From Candidatus Daviesbacteria bacterium RIFCSPHIGHO2_01_FULL_41_45 (GTDB lineage: Bacteria; Patescibacteriota; Microgenomatia; Daviesbacterales; UBA10151), in contig MFCS01000034.1 in NCBI GenBank assembly GCA_001776975.1, forward strand, positions 1-50,999: 50,999 nucleotides of DNA, in the 5' to 3' direction. Both the position numbers and the translations under genes were made by a program. The notes beneath the pieces are model-generated. The model made no database searches and had not been told where the DNA came from. It saw only the letters and a list, made by a program, of their open reading frames with translations. Positions within the stretch are counted from its first letter, which is position 1. Every line of letters begins with the position of its first letter. This document shows positions 27,668 to 38,330 of the stretch, piece after piece.

Positions 27668-28195
27668 ATGGCTATTCACTCAATTGAATGTCTCCAAGGA
27701 ATTCCTGTGAAGGTATTCGAATTACCTTATCGCAGCCAAATATTAGCCAGAAGGGTACAAAATAGAACCTGCCGATGGAGAACTCTGGCCCAAGGTAGAT
27801 ACATTGACATTTGGCCAGAGCAATGCAGCCGTCTTGCAATAGGCATGAGCGCACTTATGTTAGTCAAATCAGATGGTACAGCCTTTTTCGCACTAAGAAA
27901 GAATCCTGATCAAAATATAGCTTTGGATCAGATTCCGCAAGTTATAGAAACATCAGTAAGGTCGGAGATACTCACAGCTAGGCGCCTATTCCCTGATAAA
28001 TATGAAGGTATACTGTCTCTTACTAGAATGCCCGATGACAACGATCTCATTCCTTTTATTGAAAGTAAGGTAGCTGATGGTAGTTTTCAGGAAAGTACAA
28101 TCCATGGATTATTGATCCATCGTCCGGGTGACAGTCCACAATATACAGTTGAACTAACTACCGCTGATGAGGTATTAAACGCCCTGAATCCATAA
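27668..28195 (+). CDS. hypothetical protein
   Basis: 175 aa ORF; TATATT exactly 6 nt before ATG. Confidence 0.5.
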   Translation: MAIHSIECLQGIPVKVFELPYRSQILARRVQNRTCRWRTLAQGRYIDIWPEQCSRLAIGMSALMLVKSDGTAFFALRKNPDQNIALDQIPQVIETSVRSEILTARRLFPDKYEGILSLTRMPDDNDLIPFIESKVADGSFQESTIHGLLIHRPGDSPQYTVELTTADEVLNALNP

Positions 28196-28223
28196 ATATA
28201 ACCGGACGTGGTAAACTGGGGGG

Positions 28224-29081
28224 ATGGCTAGAGGGAAGATCTTCTTTGTAATCATCACTTCACTACTCATCCTATTTTTTATTAGTCAGATTTTTGATGT
28301 TAATACCAGACTTATCTCCTCTAACTTTAAACCCAATCCTTTAACAAAAATTGTAATGAATTCTTTAAAAGATTCTCAAGGAACCTATGCTGTAGTAATT
28401 AAAAACTTTAAAAACGGTCAGGAATTTGCATTAAATGAAAATAGAGTTTATGAACCAGGAAGTTTATATAAACTGTGGTTAATGGCTACTGTCTATACCC
28501 ACATTAAAGATGGAAGATTAAAAGAGGACGATATTTTATCCCAAAACATCCCAACCTTAAATCAAAAATTTGCAATAATTGATCCCGAGTTAACAGAGGG
28601 GGGGATAACAGCGACAGTGTCGCAAAGCTTACACCAAATGATTACCATCTCTCACAACTATGCTGCCCTACTATTAGCTGAAAAGGTTGGTAACTCTCAA
28701 ATAAAAGTATTTTTAAACCAGAATGGATTAAATGCATCAGATATTGGCGACCCGCCTCAAACTACAGCCTCTGATATAGCTTTATTTTATGAAAAACTAT
28801 ACCGTAAAGAATTAGTAACACCTGAGTTCTCAGACAAGATGATAGAAATACTAAAAAAACAACAGCTTAATGACGGGTTGCCAAGATACCTTCCCCCAGA
28901 AACTATTGTGGCTCACAAAACCGGGGATTTGGGTTGGTTCAAGCACGATGCCGGAGTTGTATTCACTCAAAAGGGAGATTATTTAATAATTATTTTATCA
29001 GAGAGTGATTCACCTACGGGGGCTCAGAACCGAATTGCCCTCCTATCAAAAGCTGTCTACGATTATTTTAATAAAGATTAG
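28224..29081 (+). CDS. class A beta-lactamase-like serine hydrolase
   Basis: N-terminal signal anchor; EPGSLYKLWLM (SxxK), ISHNYAA (SxN), VAHKTGDLG (KTG). Confidence 0.8.
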   Translation: MARGKIFFVIITSLLILFFISQIFDVNTRLISSNFKPNPLTKIVMNSLKDSQGTYAVVIKNFKNGQEFALNENRVYEPGSLYKLWLMATVYTHIKDGRLKEDDILSQNIPTLNQKFAIIDPELTEGGITATVSQSLHQMITISHNYAALLLAEKVGNSQIKVFLNQNGLNASDIGDPPQTTASDIALFYEKLYRKELVTPEFSDKMIEILKKQQLNDGLPRYLPPETIVAHKTGDLGWFKHDAGVVFTQKGDYLIIILSESDSPTGAQNRIALLSKAVYDYFNKD

Positions 29082-29134
29082 AGTCTAAATACTCTCTTGC
29101 GTTTTAGGTGTCTCAGTCTGTATATTTAGATACT

Positions 29135-29563
29135 ATGGATGACAATCAACAAACATTAACCCCGACCGACGAAACATCTACAACGTCGGTCGCTATGAAC
29201 TTGGAAGCGATGATTAAAGCTAATCTTTCTACTATCGACCGGCTGAGTGAAGAATTAAAAAAACAAAAGGAGATGCTCCAGTCTGTGTTTGAAAACGATG
29301 AAACTTTTAAAAAACACTCTGATGTCGCCAAAGAAGCAGCGAGAATTAAGTCCAATACTAAACAACAGATACTAAAACAGCCCCAAGTTGCTGATGTTAA
29401 TGAAAAAGTTAAGTCTATGCAGTCTCAGTTAAAAGAAAACCAAGACGCATTATCGGAGTATCTTCGAGAATACAACCGCTTAACTGGAATAACAGAAATA
29501 GAAGGAAACGACGGCGAAATCAGGCAAATTATATATATTGCCAAACTTATTCGTAAAACTTGA
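29135..29563 (+). CDS. hypothetical coiled-coil protein
   Basis: MDDNQQTLTPTDETS..., Lys/Glu/Gln-rich helical; start at ATG 29135. Confidence 0.5.
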   Translation: MDDNQQTLTPTDETSTTSVAMNLEAMIKANLSTIDRLSEELKKQKEMLQSVFENDETFKKHSDVAKEAARIKSNTKQQILKQPQVADVNEKVKSMQSQLKENQDALSEYLREYNRLTGITEIEGNDGEIRQIIYIAKLIRKT

Positions 29564-29615
29564 GCCACAGAGGTTACTCTTGTCTGGTAGCATTCTTTCT
29601 GCTAACATCCGCTAA

Positions 29616-30083
29616 GTGAGCTACATAAAACTGGGAACTATCATTGTTTTAATTTTGGTACTAATTGTCCAGCTTTTCCCATCCTCAATATATCAAAATC
29701 TTGGTCCTTTATATCGAATAAAAAGGATGCAAGAAAAAACCATCTTGGAGATGAAATCTAGCCCTCAAGCCAAAGCTGACTATCTAATATATTTATTAGA
29801 ACAAAGGGCAAGGGAGATTGAACAAATGATATTATCCCGTAATTTTGAATACACTCTGGAATCATCATTAAGATACTCCTCTACAGCGGGACAACTCACT
29901 GAGATGGTCTCTCAAAACGATTTAAATGACAAAAAACAGATTATTTTACAGATATTTAATACCCATAAAACCAGATTTAAACCATTATTAGACCACTTCC
30001 CGATGGATAACACTGAGAGGAAGTACCTGGAGGATGATATTAACTACCTAACAATCTACGCCGATCAACTAACTAAACCATAG
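29616..30083 (+). CDS. DUF5667-like membrane-anchored protein
   Basis: LGPLYRIKRMQEKTILEMKSSPQAKADYLIYLLEQRAREIEQM after an N-terminal TM. Confidence 0.45.
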   Translation: MSYIKLGTIIVLILVLIVQLFPSSIYQNLGPLYRIKRMQEKTILEMKSSPQAKADYLIYLLEQRAREIEQMILSRNFEYTLESSLRYSSTAGQLTEMVSQNDLNDKKQIILQIFNTHKTRFKPLLDHFPMDNTERKYLEDDINYLTIYADQLTKP

Positions 30084-30169
30084 TCTGTGTCTAAAAAATC
30101 TACTGATAAAATCATTTTGTTCAATTTCGGGTTGATAACTTTCAAGAGGTTGAAAAAAGATTTAAAGCC

Positions 30170-30190
30170 AGATTAACTCTTCGTTAATCT
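30170..30190. promoter_or_regulatory. 8-bp perfect inverted repeat AGATTAAC-TCTTC-GTTAATCT abutting the -35 of the macAB-like operon
   Basis: Followed directly by TTGAGT-N17-TAAAAT (30191-30219) and ATG 30228. Confidence 0.55.
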
Positions 30191-30227
30191 TTGAGTTATA
30201 TGAGTTTAAATGTTAAAATTCTAGGCC

Positions 30228-31325
30228 ATGGTAAAATTATTTAGATTAGTTTTTAATCTCAAAAAAAGGTATCTGTTATTAATCACAGTTATTATTCTAA
30301 TTGGCGGTGGATTTCTTTTCTTAAAATTATCTGCAAGCAAAGAACCCCTTCAATTTGCTGAGGTTAAAAGAGTCGATATCAAATCCATCATTTCTATCTC
30401 TGGTAGTTTACAAAGCAAAAGCTCTATTAACTTAAAGTTTGGATCAAGCGGTAAACTTTCTTATTTGCATGTTGCAGTGGGGGATATAGTAAAAACAGGG
30501 CAGCTAATTGCGGGTTTAGACACTCAAGAATTAAATATTGCTTTACAACAAACCCAAAACACTCTTAAAGATAAACAGGCAATTGTTGATAAGGTTTATG
30601 ATGACTTAAAAAATCATGAAAAAGATGAAACTTATCTACAAAAACAAACCAGAACTACGGCTGAAGTAGCTAGAGATAACGCCTATGATGGTGTAAAGGC
30701 TGCCCAGGCTGCTTATAAAAACTCAGTGATTACTGCTCCTTTTGACGGAATAATTACTGAGGTCAGTGTAGTAGCTGGACAAAGAGTTTCTACAACGGAG
30801 ACGATAGCTGTGGTTTCTGACAAATCAGAATCCTTTTTTGATGCCGAGGTTGATGAAACTGATATACCTAAAATTAAAATTACTCAACTAACCGAGATTG
30901 TACTTGATAGTTTTCCTGACAAAATATTTTCAGGAAAAGTCTCAGAGATTATGGGTCAAACTCAACTAACCAGCTCAAACGCTACTGTGGTAAAAGTTAG
31001 AATAAAATTGGATGCTTCATCAAATGATTTTATTAATGGCTTAAATGGACAAGCCTCTATTACAATCGCCAGTGATACTAATACCCTGACCATTCCTCTT
31101 GAAGCTTTAAAAGATAGCGGTACTGTTTTAGTTCAAACTGCTAATGGAATACAATCTAAAAAAATTACCACCGGGATTTCTTCAGATAGCGAAATAGAGA
31201 TCAAAGAAGGGTTGCGCGAAGGAGAAAGGGTAGTTCTCAATCCAACAAATATTAGCTTAAGGCAAACTCCAGGTTTATTTACAGAGTTTCACAGATTGCT
31301 TGGAGGCGGTAATCGAAATAAGTGA
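30228..31325 (+). CDS. macA: HlyD/MacA-like efflux periplasmic adaptor
   Basis: LHVAVGDIVKTGQLIAGLDTQELNIALQQ...APFDGIITEVSVVAGQRVS...EGLREGERVVLNP. Confidence 0.88.
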   Translation: MVKLFRLVFNLKKRYLLLITVIILIGGGFLFLKLSASKEPLQFAEVKRVDIKSIISISGSLQSKSSINLKFGSSGKLSYLHVAVGDIVKTGQLIAGLDTQELNIALQQTQNTLKDKQAIVDKVYDDLKNHEKDETYLQKQTRTTAEVARDNAYDGVKAAQAAYKNSVITAPFDGIITEVSVVAGQRVSTTETIAVVSDKSESFFDAEVDETDIPKIKITQLTEIVLDSFPDKIFSGKVSEIMGQTQLTSSNATVVKVRIKLDASSNDFINGLNGQASITIASDTNTLTIPLEALKDSGTVLVQTANGIQSKKITTGISSDSEIEIKEGLREGERVVLNPTNISLRQTPGLFTEFHRLLGGGNRNK

Positions 31326-31990
31326 AACCAGTCATTATTCTCAAAAATATTACCAAGATTTACCAATCAGGTGAGTTATCGTTTCGAGCCTTAAAAAATA
31401 TAAACCTTACTATAAACGAAGGGGATTTTACCGCCATCACTGGAGCCTCTGGATCAGGTAAATCAACTCTGATGAATATTATTGGACTACTAGATATACC
31501 CACCTCCGGAACTTTTTTATTGGATAATGTTGAAACATCGAAACTAAATGACAATCAACTAGCAAAATTGAGAAATCAAAAGATCGGGTTTATTTTTCAA
31601 AGTTTTAACTTACTACCCAGAACATCTGCCATCGATAATGTTGCCTTACCATTAATTTATGCCAAGATAGAAAAATACGAGCGTTTAGAAAAAGCTAAGA
31701 TATCTTTGGATCTCGTGGGTCTTAGTGATAAATTAAAATCTCATCCTAATCAATTATCAGGCGGTCAACAACAGCGGGTAGCAATCGCTAGGGCACTAGT
31801 GACTAATCCGCAAATATTATTGGCCGATGAGCCAACCGGAAATTTAGATTCTAAATCTGGGTTTGAAATTATGCAAATATTTAAAAGATTAAACAAAGAA
31901 GGTAAAACTATTATTATGATTACCCATGAACCAGAGATTGCTAAACATGCAAAAAAAATTATTACCATCAAGGATGGGGATATTCTATGA
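31322..31990 (+). CDS. MacB/LolD-type ABC transporter ATPase
   Basis: TGASGSGKSTLMNIIG, QSFNLLPRTSAIDNVALPLIYA, LSGGQQQRVAIARALVTNPQILLADEPTGNLDS. Confidence 0.95.
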   Translation: MKPVIILKNITKIYQSGELSFRALKNINLTINEGDFTAITGASGSGKSTLMNIIGLLDIPTSGTFLLDNVETSKLNDNQLAKLRNQKIGFIFQSFNLLPRTSAIDNVALPLIYAKIEKYERLEKAKISLDLVGLSDKLKSHPNQLSGGQQQRVAIARALVTNPQILLADEPTGNLDSKSGFEIMQIFKRLNKEGKTIIMITHEPEIAKHAKKIITIKDGDIL

Positions 31991-33174
31991 TGACCGAGAC
32001 TATGTCCTCCGCATTACGGTCAATTCTAGCCAACAGACTCCGTTCAATCTTGACCATACTGGGGATTGTAATTGGCGTCACCTCAGTAATTTTATTAATC
32101 TCTCTTGTCTCGGGATTAAACAGTTTTATTACTTCCCAGATTGAAGGATTAGGATCTAATTTAATTTTTGTCATTCCTGGCAGAATCGGTGGATCAAGAT
32201 CTCCCGGTGGTATTCAAGCAAATCGACTAATTTTACAAGACGCTACCAACTTACAAAAACAGCTTCTTGACCAGGCTAAAGTCAGTGCCGTTGTCCAAAG
32301 AACTTCTACCTTGAAATATAATAATAAGCTTGACCGCGGGGTGGCCATATTCGGGGTTCAGGGTAACTACCCAGATATCATCTCTGTAAAACTAACTTCA
32401 GGAAAATTTTTTAACGATTCCGAGGCCAACTCTGGCAGAAAAGTAGTGGTTATTGGCCCCACCGTTGCTAGTACCTTGTTTGGATTGACCTCCCCTATCG
32501 GACAATCAGTTGATATTGGAGGCTTAAAATATAAGGTTATTGGCTTAACTAAATCACGAGGTTCTACCTTTGGTATTGATCAAGACAACTCCGTACTGAT
32601 ACCTCTGACTGCTGCTCAAAAACAGTTCGGGTTGGATAGGTTAAATACTATTTATATCTCTGCCAACAACTCAGAACAGGTGAGGAAAGTGCAAGCAGAG
32701 GCTACCTCAATACTTAAAAAAAGACTCTCCGAGGATGATTTTTCAGTTCAAACCCAAGAGCAGACTTTGTCTACCATCTCTCAGATAACTTCCGTATTGT
32801 CACTAGCTTTGGGAGGGATCGCAGCTATTTCGTTAATTGTGGGTGGAATCGGAATTATGAATATTATGTTAGTCTCTGTCACAGAAAGAACAAAAGAGAT
32901 AGGACTGAGAAAGGCCTTGGGAGCAAGACCCACCGATATTAGAAATCAATTTTTAATCGAGGCAATTACTCTGTCAGGTTTGGGAGGATTAATTGGTATT
33001 ACATTAGGAATTAGCTTGTCGCTAATCATAGGGTTATTTTTAACAACTACCATCACCTGGTGGTCAATAGTGCTATCTTTTGGGTTCTCCACCTTGGTCG
33101 GGATACTTTTTGGAGTAATGCCAGCAATTCGTGCTGCCAGACTTAACCCAATCCAAGCATTACGATACGAATAA
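31987..33174 (+). CDS. MacB-like ABC transporter permease (FtsX domain)
   Basis: SALRSILANRLRSILTILGIVIGVTSVILLISL; GIGIMNIMLVSVTERTKEIGLRKALGAR; PAIRAARLNPIQALRYE. Confidence 0.95.
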   Translation: MMTETMSSALRSILANRLRSILTILGIVIGVTSVILLISLVSGLNSFITSQIEGLGSNLIFVIPGRIGGSRSPGGIQANRLILQDATNLQKQLLDQAKVSAVVQRTSTLKYNNKLDRGVAIFGVQGNYPDIISVKLTSGKFFNDSEANSGRKVVVIGPTVASTLFGLTSPIGQSVDIGGLKYKVIGLTKSRGSTFGIDQDNSVLIPLTAAQKQFGLDRLNTIYISANNSEQVRKVQAEATSILKKRLSEDDFSVQTQEQTLSTISQITSVLSLALGGIAAISLIVGGIGIMNIMLVSVTERTKEIGLRKALGARPTDIRNQFLIEAITLSGLGGLIGITLGISLSLIIGLFLTTTITWWSIVLSFGFSTLVGILFGVMPAIRAARLNPIQALRYE

Positions 33175-33209
33175 GATTCTAAGCCTTTTTTGGGAAGATT
33201 CCTGGTTAT

Positions 33210-33238
33210 TTGACCAAATACCAAGTTAATAATATACT
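33210..33238 (+). promoter_or_regulatory. promoter TTGACC-N17-TATACT
   Basis: -35 33210-33215, 17-nt spacer, -10 33233-33238; ATG at 33248. Confidence 0.65.
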
Positions 33239-33247
33239 CCCCTTTAT

Positions 33248-34171
33248 ATGTCAGCTATAGAAAGCAGAGGGTGTTTTGAAGTAAGGTTTCCTAAAATCCC
33301 TACAATTACATCTATTAGATTATTCGCCGGGTCTGAAAGCAGGCTTGCCAACTGTTTCCTTGCTGACCAAAAAGCTTTTATGGTTGTATCTGACCCTATC
33401 CCAACTGAAACATCAAGCGAGGACCAAGAAACTACTTATCGAAGATTGTTCGAAGAAGATCGCCCAACTATAGAGCTTCTTCAATTTGGCCATTTTTGTG
33501 CACAACGGGCTATTGAAATTACTGATCCACAAGGACAGTTAATTAGAGTAATTGACTACCGGGATCAGGCCTCATTTGAACTAATGACGGGTCAATTTAA
33601 TAGGGTCTTAACTTCACCACCAGTATTTAGAATACGGGATGGAGTTAATCAATCTATTCAGGCCACAATTTTTTCTGATGTCAAACATACCAGTCAAGAA
33701 AGATTACAGGTTGAAAGAGCTATCTCTTACTATAACGACGTTGTCTCCTTAGAAGAAAGTCCTTATCCCAATCACTTTAAAAATGATCCCGATTCTATCA
33801 GAGATGAGGTTATCCCCAACTCACCGGCTGAGTTAGTAGATCATCTCCTGGAAACAATGTACAACCGTGAGACATTTGACCCAAATTACTTTTTAGCAGC
33901 TATTAGATTACTGCGAAGACTTACAGCTGGGGTCAGTTTCTTGGATATCGAAAGGCTATATCGTTACCCGCCGGGTAAAAATGTATCTTTAGAGAATATT
34001 CTCTTTCTTGGGAGCTTCGAAGCAGTTGCCCACGGTATATTACAAGATGTTTTGCTAAGACCGCCAGAACAAAGATTTTGTGAACTTGATGCCTTAAGGA
34101 TTGCCACTGTCCAAAAAATGTCCAAACAAGCCGGTTTTAAGATGAACGCCCACGGCGGATACTCCCAGTAA
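33248..34171 (+). CDS. hypothetical protein
   Basis: 307 aa ORF with good promoter; no recognised motif. Confidence 0.55.
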   Translation: MSAIESRGCFEVRFPKIPTITSIRLFAGSESRLANCFLADQKAFMVVSDPIPTETSSEDQETTYRRLFEEDRPTIELLQFGHFCAQRAIEITDPQGQLIRVIDYRDQASFELMTGQFNRVLTSPPVFRIRDGVNQSIQATIFSDVKHTSQERLQVERAISYYNDVVSLEESPYPNHFKNDPDSIRDEVIPNSPAELVDHLLETMYNRETFDPNYFLAAIRLLRRLTAGVSFLDIERLYRYPPGKNVSLENILFLGSFEAVAHGILQDVLLRPPEQRFCELDALRIATVQKMSKQAGFKMNAHGGYSQ

Positions 34172-34733
34172 TATTAATAATTATGAATAACCACAAAAAT
34201 CCTAATAAGTATCCTCCTATTACATCCGAAAACCAGTGAGCTCCCAAATATATCCGTGACAAACCTACTAAAATTATCAACATAAAAAACAGGGAAATTA
34301 TTACACCCTTTAATATTTCGCTGGTCAGATTCCTGTAAGTCACGTATATTAAATAACCGAATAAACCGACAAAAAATAAAACATGTCCGGAAGGGAAACT
34401 ATCAAAGCTAGTCAGATCAGGCCTCATTCTACCAACTAGAGTTTTAAACAACACCGACAGCCCTAGTGCTCCACTAGTAGATATCAGCAGAACAACAGAC
34501 TCAAATTTTTTACCCCAAACAATCAGCCAAATCGCCACTAAGAAAATTAATAATATTAACTGCGGTGAATATCCCCACCAACTAATTAACTCCATAAAAC
34601 TTTTAAACCATCCATATTTTATTGATTGAATGAGATTAGTAATTGGCAAATCAAACGACCAGTAGGCGTATTTACTAGAAGCAGTCAACAACCCTCCAAT
34701 CAAAATAGCAAGCAGGCTATATTTTCCCCACAT
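34137..34733 (-). CDS. PAP2-family phosphatase
   Basis: KTLVGRMRPDL, SFPSGHVLFFVGLFGYLIY, GLSRIYLGAHWFSDVIGG signature. Confidence 0.9.
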   Translation of the reverse strand: MWGKYSLLAILIGGLLTASSKYAYWSFDLPITNLIQSIKYGWFKSFMELISWWGYSPQLILLIFLVAIWLIVWGKKFESVVLLISTSGALGLSVLFKTLVGRMRPDLTSFDSFPSGHVLFFVGLFGYLIYVTYRNLTSEILKGVIISLFFMLIILVGLSRIYLGAHWFSDVIGGYLLGFLWLFIIINITGSIRRGRSS

Positions 34734-34737
34734 AAAA

Positions 34738-36003
34738 TTATTCTACCCTAGTAATACTTGCCCCCAAAGAAATTAGCTTACCTACGACATCCTCATATCC
34801 CCGCTCAATTAACTCTGCTTTATGAATCGTACTCTCTCCTTTGGCAATTAAGGCTGCCAAAACCAATGCCATCCCGGCTCTAATATCTGGAGTCTCCAGC
34901 GTTCTTCCATATAGCTTAGCTGGTCCAGTAACGATCACTCTATGTGGGTCAGCGATAACAATAGCTGCTCCCATGGAGATAAGTTTATCCACAAAATACA
35001 TCCGAGACTCATACATCCAATCATGTAACAAGGATGTTCCTTTGGCTTGAGTGGCTAAAACTATCGCTACACTCATCAAATCTGACGGAAACCCTGGCCA
35101 GATATTAGTATGTAGTTTGGTTGGTATCGCCCTCAGAGTTGGAGCAGATACTACTACCACCCCTTCTTTTTGTTTGAACTCTATACCAAACCTCTCAAGG
35201 TGAAACATGACTGGTTCTAATCCTTTTAAGGAATCAACCCTTAGCTCTACAACACCTCCAGTAATCACTGCTGCTATGGCATATGTTCCCAGCTCCAAAT
35301 AATCTATCCCTAGCTCAAACTCAACTCCTTGTAGTGTTTTTACCCCAGTTATCGTTAGAGTTGACTCGCCTACCCCTTCAATTTTAGCCCCCATTTTATT
35401 TAACATCCGACACAAATCAACCACATGGGGTTCTTGGGCACAATTTTTTAAAATAGTCACACTACTGTTTAAGACAGCTGCTAGAACTAGGTTCTCGGTC
35501 CCGGTAACAGATGCCTCCTCAAAAAACATCTCGATATCTTTGATCCCCCCTCTTTTTTTTAGAGAGTAGTAAAGATCATCTTTTTGGTAATCAAAACCTA
35601 GCTGTCTAAACCCTTCTAGGTGAACATCGATGCTTCTCTTCCCAATCACATCTCCGCCAGGGTGATAAAAATCCACCTTACCCAATCTACCCAGCATCCC
35701 TCCCGCAAAAACTATAGATCCTCGTAATTTTTGGATTAAATCTTTGGGAAGAGTCGAAGTAGTAAGCTCTTTAGCTTGTAGGGTAATTATATGACTACTT
35801 TTATCCCAATTAACCCTAACCCCTAGAGCCTGCAGTATCTCCAGACTAATTTGGGTATCCACGATTTCCGGGACATTTTTAAGCACTACCTCTTCATCAG
35901 TTAACAGCGAGGCTGACAAACAAGGAAAGAGGGAGTTTTTGTTACCTGAAACCTTTATCCTACCAGATAACTTATTTCCACCATTAATAACATATTTCGC
36001 CAT
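34738..36003 (-). CDS. murA: UDP-N-acetylglucosamine 1-carboxyvinyltransferase
   Basis: MAKYVINGGNKLSGRIKVSGNKNSLFPCLSASLLTDEEVVLKNVP; DIRAGMALVLAALIAKGESTIH. Confidence 0.93.
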   Translation of the reverse strand: MAKYVINGGNKLSGRIKVSGNKNSLFPCLSASLLTDEEVVLKNVPEIVDTQISLEILQALGVRVNWDKSSHIITLQAKELTTSTLPKDLIQKLRGSIVFAGGMLGRLGKVDFYHPGGDVIGKRSIDVHLEGFRQLGFDYQKDDLYYSLKKRGGIKDIEMFFEEASVTGTENLVLAAVLNSSVTILKNCAQEPHVVDLCRMLNKMGAKIEGVGESTLTITGVKTLQGVEFELGIDYLELGTYAIAAVITGGVVELRVDSLKGLEPVMFHLERFGIEFKQKEGVVVVSAPTLRAIPTKLHTNIWPGFPSDLMSVAIVLATQAKGTSLLHDWMYESRMYFVDKLISMGAAIVIADPHRVIVTGPAKLYGRTLETPDIRAGMALVLAALIAKGESTIHKAELIERGYEDVVGKLISLGASITRVE

Positions 36004-36022
36004 TGGAAGTTAGTACACTAAA

Positions 36023-37309
36023 TTATACTACAGAAAAATATTTAGTTATTACAAATTTAATTCTCTGCAAAACATTCCTATCACCTATTAACTCTATTGT
36101 CTCAAAAAGCGGTGGCGTTACTAATTGTCCAGAGACAGCGACCCTAATCAACTGGAACATCTCGCGAACTGGAATATTTAACTCCTTGGCTAAGTTACGG
36201 AAGATTTCTTCAAAATTATCTGCCTTCCATGGTTTTTCCATAGACTCTAATTTCCCGACAATAGTTTTCAAAACTGCACCCTGCGCTTCTATCTTAATCT
36301 TCTTAAAAATCTCGATATCATACTCAGGTTCTTCAAAAATGAAGTAAGTTAAGGGAATAAAATCAGTTAGCTTCTTAATTCTTTCTTTAATTAAAGGTAC
36401 AACCGAGCCAATTTTAAGGGTGATGGATGGATGACCAATCAAAAACTCCCGCAATCTTTTAGTTAACTCAGCATCCGACATCTGTCTAATATACTCCCCA
36501 TTCATCCACTCCAATTTTACAGTATCAAATATAGCATTAGAGAGATGGGTATCTTTTAAGTCAAACTCTGCGACCATCTCGTCTAGAGATAAAATCTCCT
36601 TGCCCGACTTAGGAGTCCATCCTAACAGAGCCATATAATTTAAGATTGCCTCCGGTAAGAAACCCTCCCTGCTATACTCTGAGGCTCCCTTAGCCCCATG
36701 TCTTTTAGAGAGCTTAGAGCGGTCGCTTCCCAGAATCATCGTTAAGTGAGCATACTGAGGAATCTGCCATTTAAACGCTTCAAATAACTGGACATGCTTA
36801 GGTAAGGATGAGATCCATTCGGGAGCCCTAATTATGGGACTCATCTCATCTAAATGGTCGTCCACAACGTGAGCTAGGTGATAGGTGGGGTAGCCGTCTG
36901 ACTTTAACACTACAAAATCTTTCTGGTTCTTATTCTCAAATGTAAATACTCTTTCTCCTACCAAATCTGTTACTACAGTTTTACCACCAAGATCCATTTT
37001 GAACCAAATAGCCCCATCTTTTTCATAAGCCTGACCTTCGTCAACTAACTGCCTGGCATACTTTTGATAAGTATCTTTCCTGTCAGATTGGGTAACTAAC
37101 TGATCATAATTTAAACCCAACCACCTTAATGTCGAAACAATATCCTCTACCGACCCCTCCACTAGCCTTTTCCTATCGGTATCTTCAATCCTTAGCCAAA
37201 ACTCTCCAGTTGATTTCTTGGCAGTTAGATAAGCATAAAGAGCGGTCCTGACTGAACCGATGTGCATTAAACCGGTTGGGGACGGAGCAAATCTAGTTCT
37301 AACTTTCAT
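36023..37309 (-). CDS. gltX: glutamyl-tRNA synthetase
   Basis: MKVRTRFAPSPTGLMHIGSVRTALYAYLTA; LSKRHGAKGASEY (KMSKS-like). Start at 37309, 6 nt after TATAAT. Confidence 0.95.
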   Translation of the reverse strand: MKVRTRFAPSPTGLMHIGSVRTALYAYLTAKKSTGEFWLRIEDTDRKRLVEGSVEDIVSTLRWLGLNYDQLVTQSDRKDTYQKYARQLVDEGQAYEKDGAIWFKMDLGGKTVVTDLVGERVFTFENKNQKDFVVLKSDGYPTYHLAHVVDDHLDEMSPIIRAPEWISSLPKHVQLFEAFKWQIPQYAHLTMILGSDRSKLSKRHGAKGASEYSREGFLPEAILNYMALLGWTPKSGKEILSLDEMVAEFDLKDTHLSNAIFDTVKLEWMNGEYIRQMSDAELTKRLREFLIGHPSITLKIGSVVPLIKERIKKLTDFIPLTYFIFEEPEYDIEIFKKIKIEAQGAVLKTIVGKLESMEKPWKADNFEEIFRNLAKELNIPVREMFQLIRVAVSGQLVTPPLFETIELIGDRNVLQRIKFVITKYFSVV

Positions 37310-37370
37310 ACCAGTATTATACAGATTAAAGCTACAGTATAATAGAATTACCATTAAGAACAACTAACCA

Positions 37371-38330
37371 ATGACCCTGACCCAAACTGCCCTACTGACA
37401 AGAAGAGCTATCCTGACCTTGGGTATCCTGTCGTTGTTGATTATCCTCACTACTGTTGGATCTAATCTTTACTACCGCTATCAATTAGCGCAAATTCCTC
37501 CCGTTGAAGAAATTGCTGAAAATAAATTTGGGACACTGCCAAATATTAACTTTCCAGCTACTACCGTCTCCTCCTCTAACTTTGCCTACTCAATAGATAC
37601 CAACACTGGCGAACTACCTCAAGTTCCAAAATTTATAAAAGTATACTTTATCCCTCAAGCTGGATTAACCTTACTTGCACCAGACCGAGCTAGAGAGCTC
37701 GCTTCTAAGTTAGATTTTAATATCGGTCCGCAAACTGAGGATCCCAATACTTATACCTTCAGCAATGAACAAGGTGGTAAATTGATAATTAATATTTTAT
37801 CTGGGAACTTCTCATATCAAAAAAGTTCTTCATCCTCTGCCCAGCCTGCCGATCTTCCAGACAAGGATTCATTGGTCTCTCAATTTAAAACATATCTTTC
37901 ATCTAAAATTCAACTGCCACCAGAGTTAGAAAGAGGCCGAGATAACGTCGTTGATAACACAGTTACTTTTTGGCCAGATCATATTGATAATTTACCAATT
38001 ATTACGGCAGAATACCTGTTTGGTTTGATTAAAGGCAAGGCTATAACAAAAGACAATGGAGAGCTAGGCTTTGACGATGTGACTTACACTTTTTGGCCAA
38101 CCGATCTTACATCCTCTTCAACCTACCAACTTAAAAACCCTAACGAAGCACTAGATGATCTAAAAAATGGGGCCGGTTTTATTAGTCGTCACAACTCATC
38201 TGCTCTAGTTTCCATCACCTCTGTCAGTCTAGCTTACTACCAATCCCAAACCTATACCCCGTACTTACAACCTGTCTATATTTTTGAGGGTCCATCTTTC
38301 ATTGCCCTCGTCCCAGCTATAAAAAATTAA
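37371..38330 (+). CDS. membrane-anchored hypothetical protein
   Basis: N-terminal TM, 319 aa; no family recognised. Confidence 0.55.
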   Translation: MTLTQTALLTRRAILTLGILSLLIILTTVGSNLYYRYQLAQIPPVEEIAENKFGTLPNINFPATTVSSSNFAYSIDTNTGELPQVPKFIKVYFIPQAGLTLLAPDRARELASKLDFNIGPQTEDPNTYTFSNEQGGKLIINILSGNFSYQKSSSSSAQPADLPDKDSLVSQFKTYLSSKIQLPPELERGRDNVVDNTVTFWPDHIDNLPIITAEYLFGLIKGKAITKDNGELGFDDVTYTFWPTDLTSSSTYQLKNPNEALDDLKNGAGFISRHNSSALVSITSVSLAYYQSQTYTPYLQPVYIFEGPSFIALVPAIKN

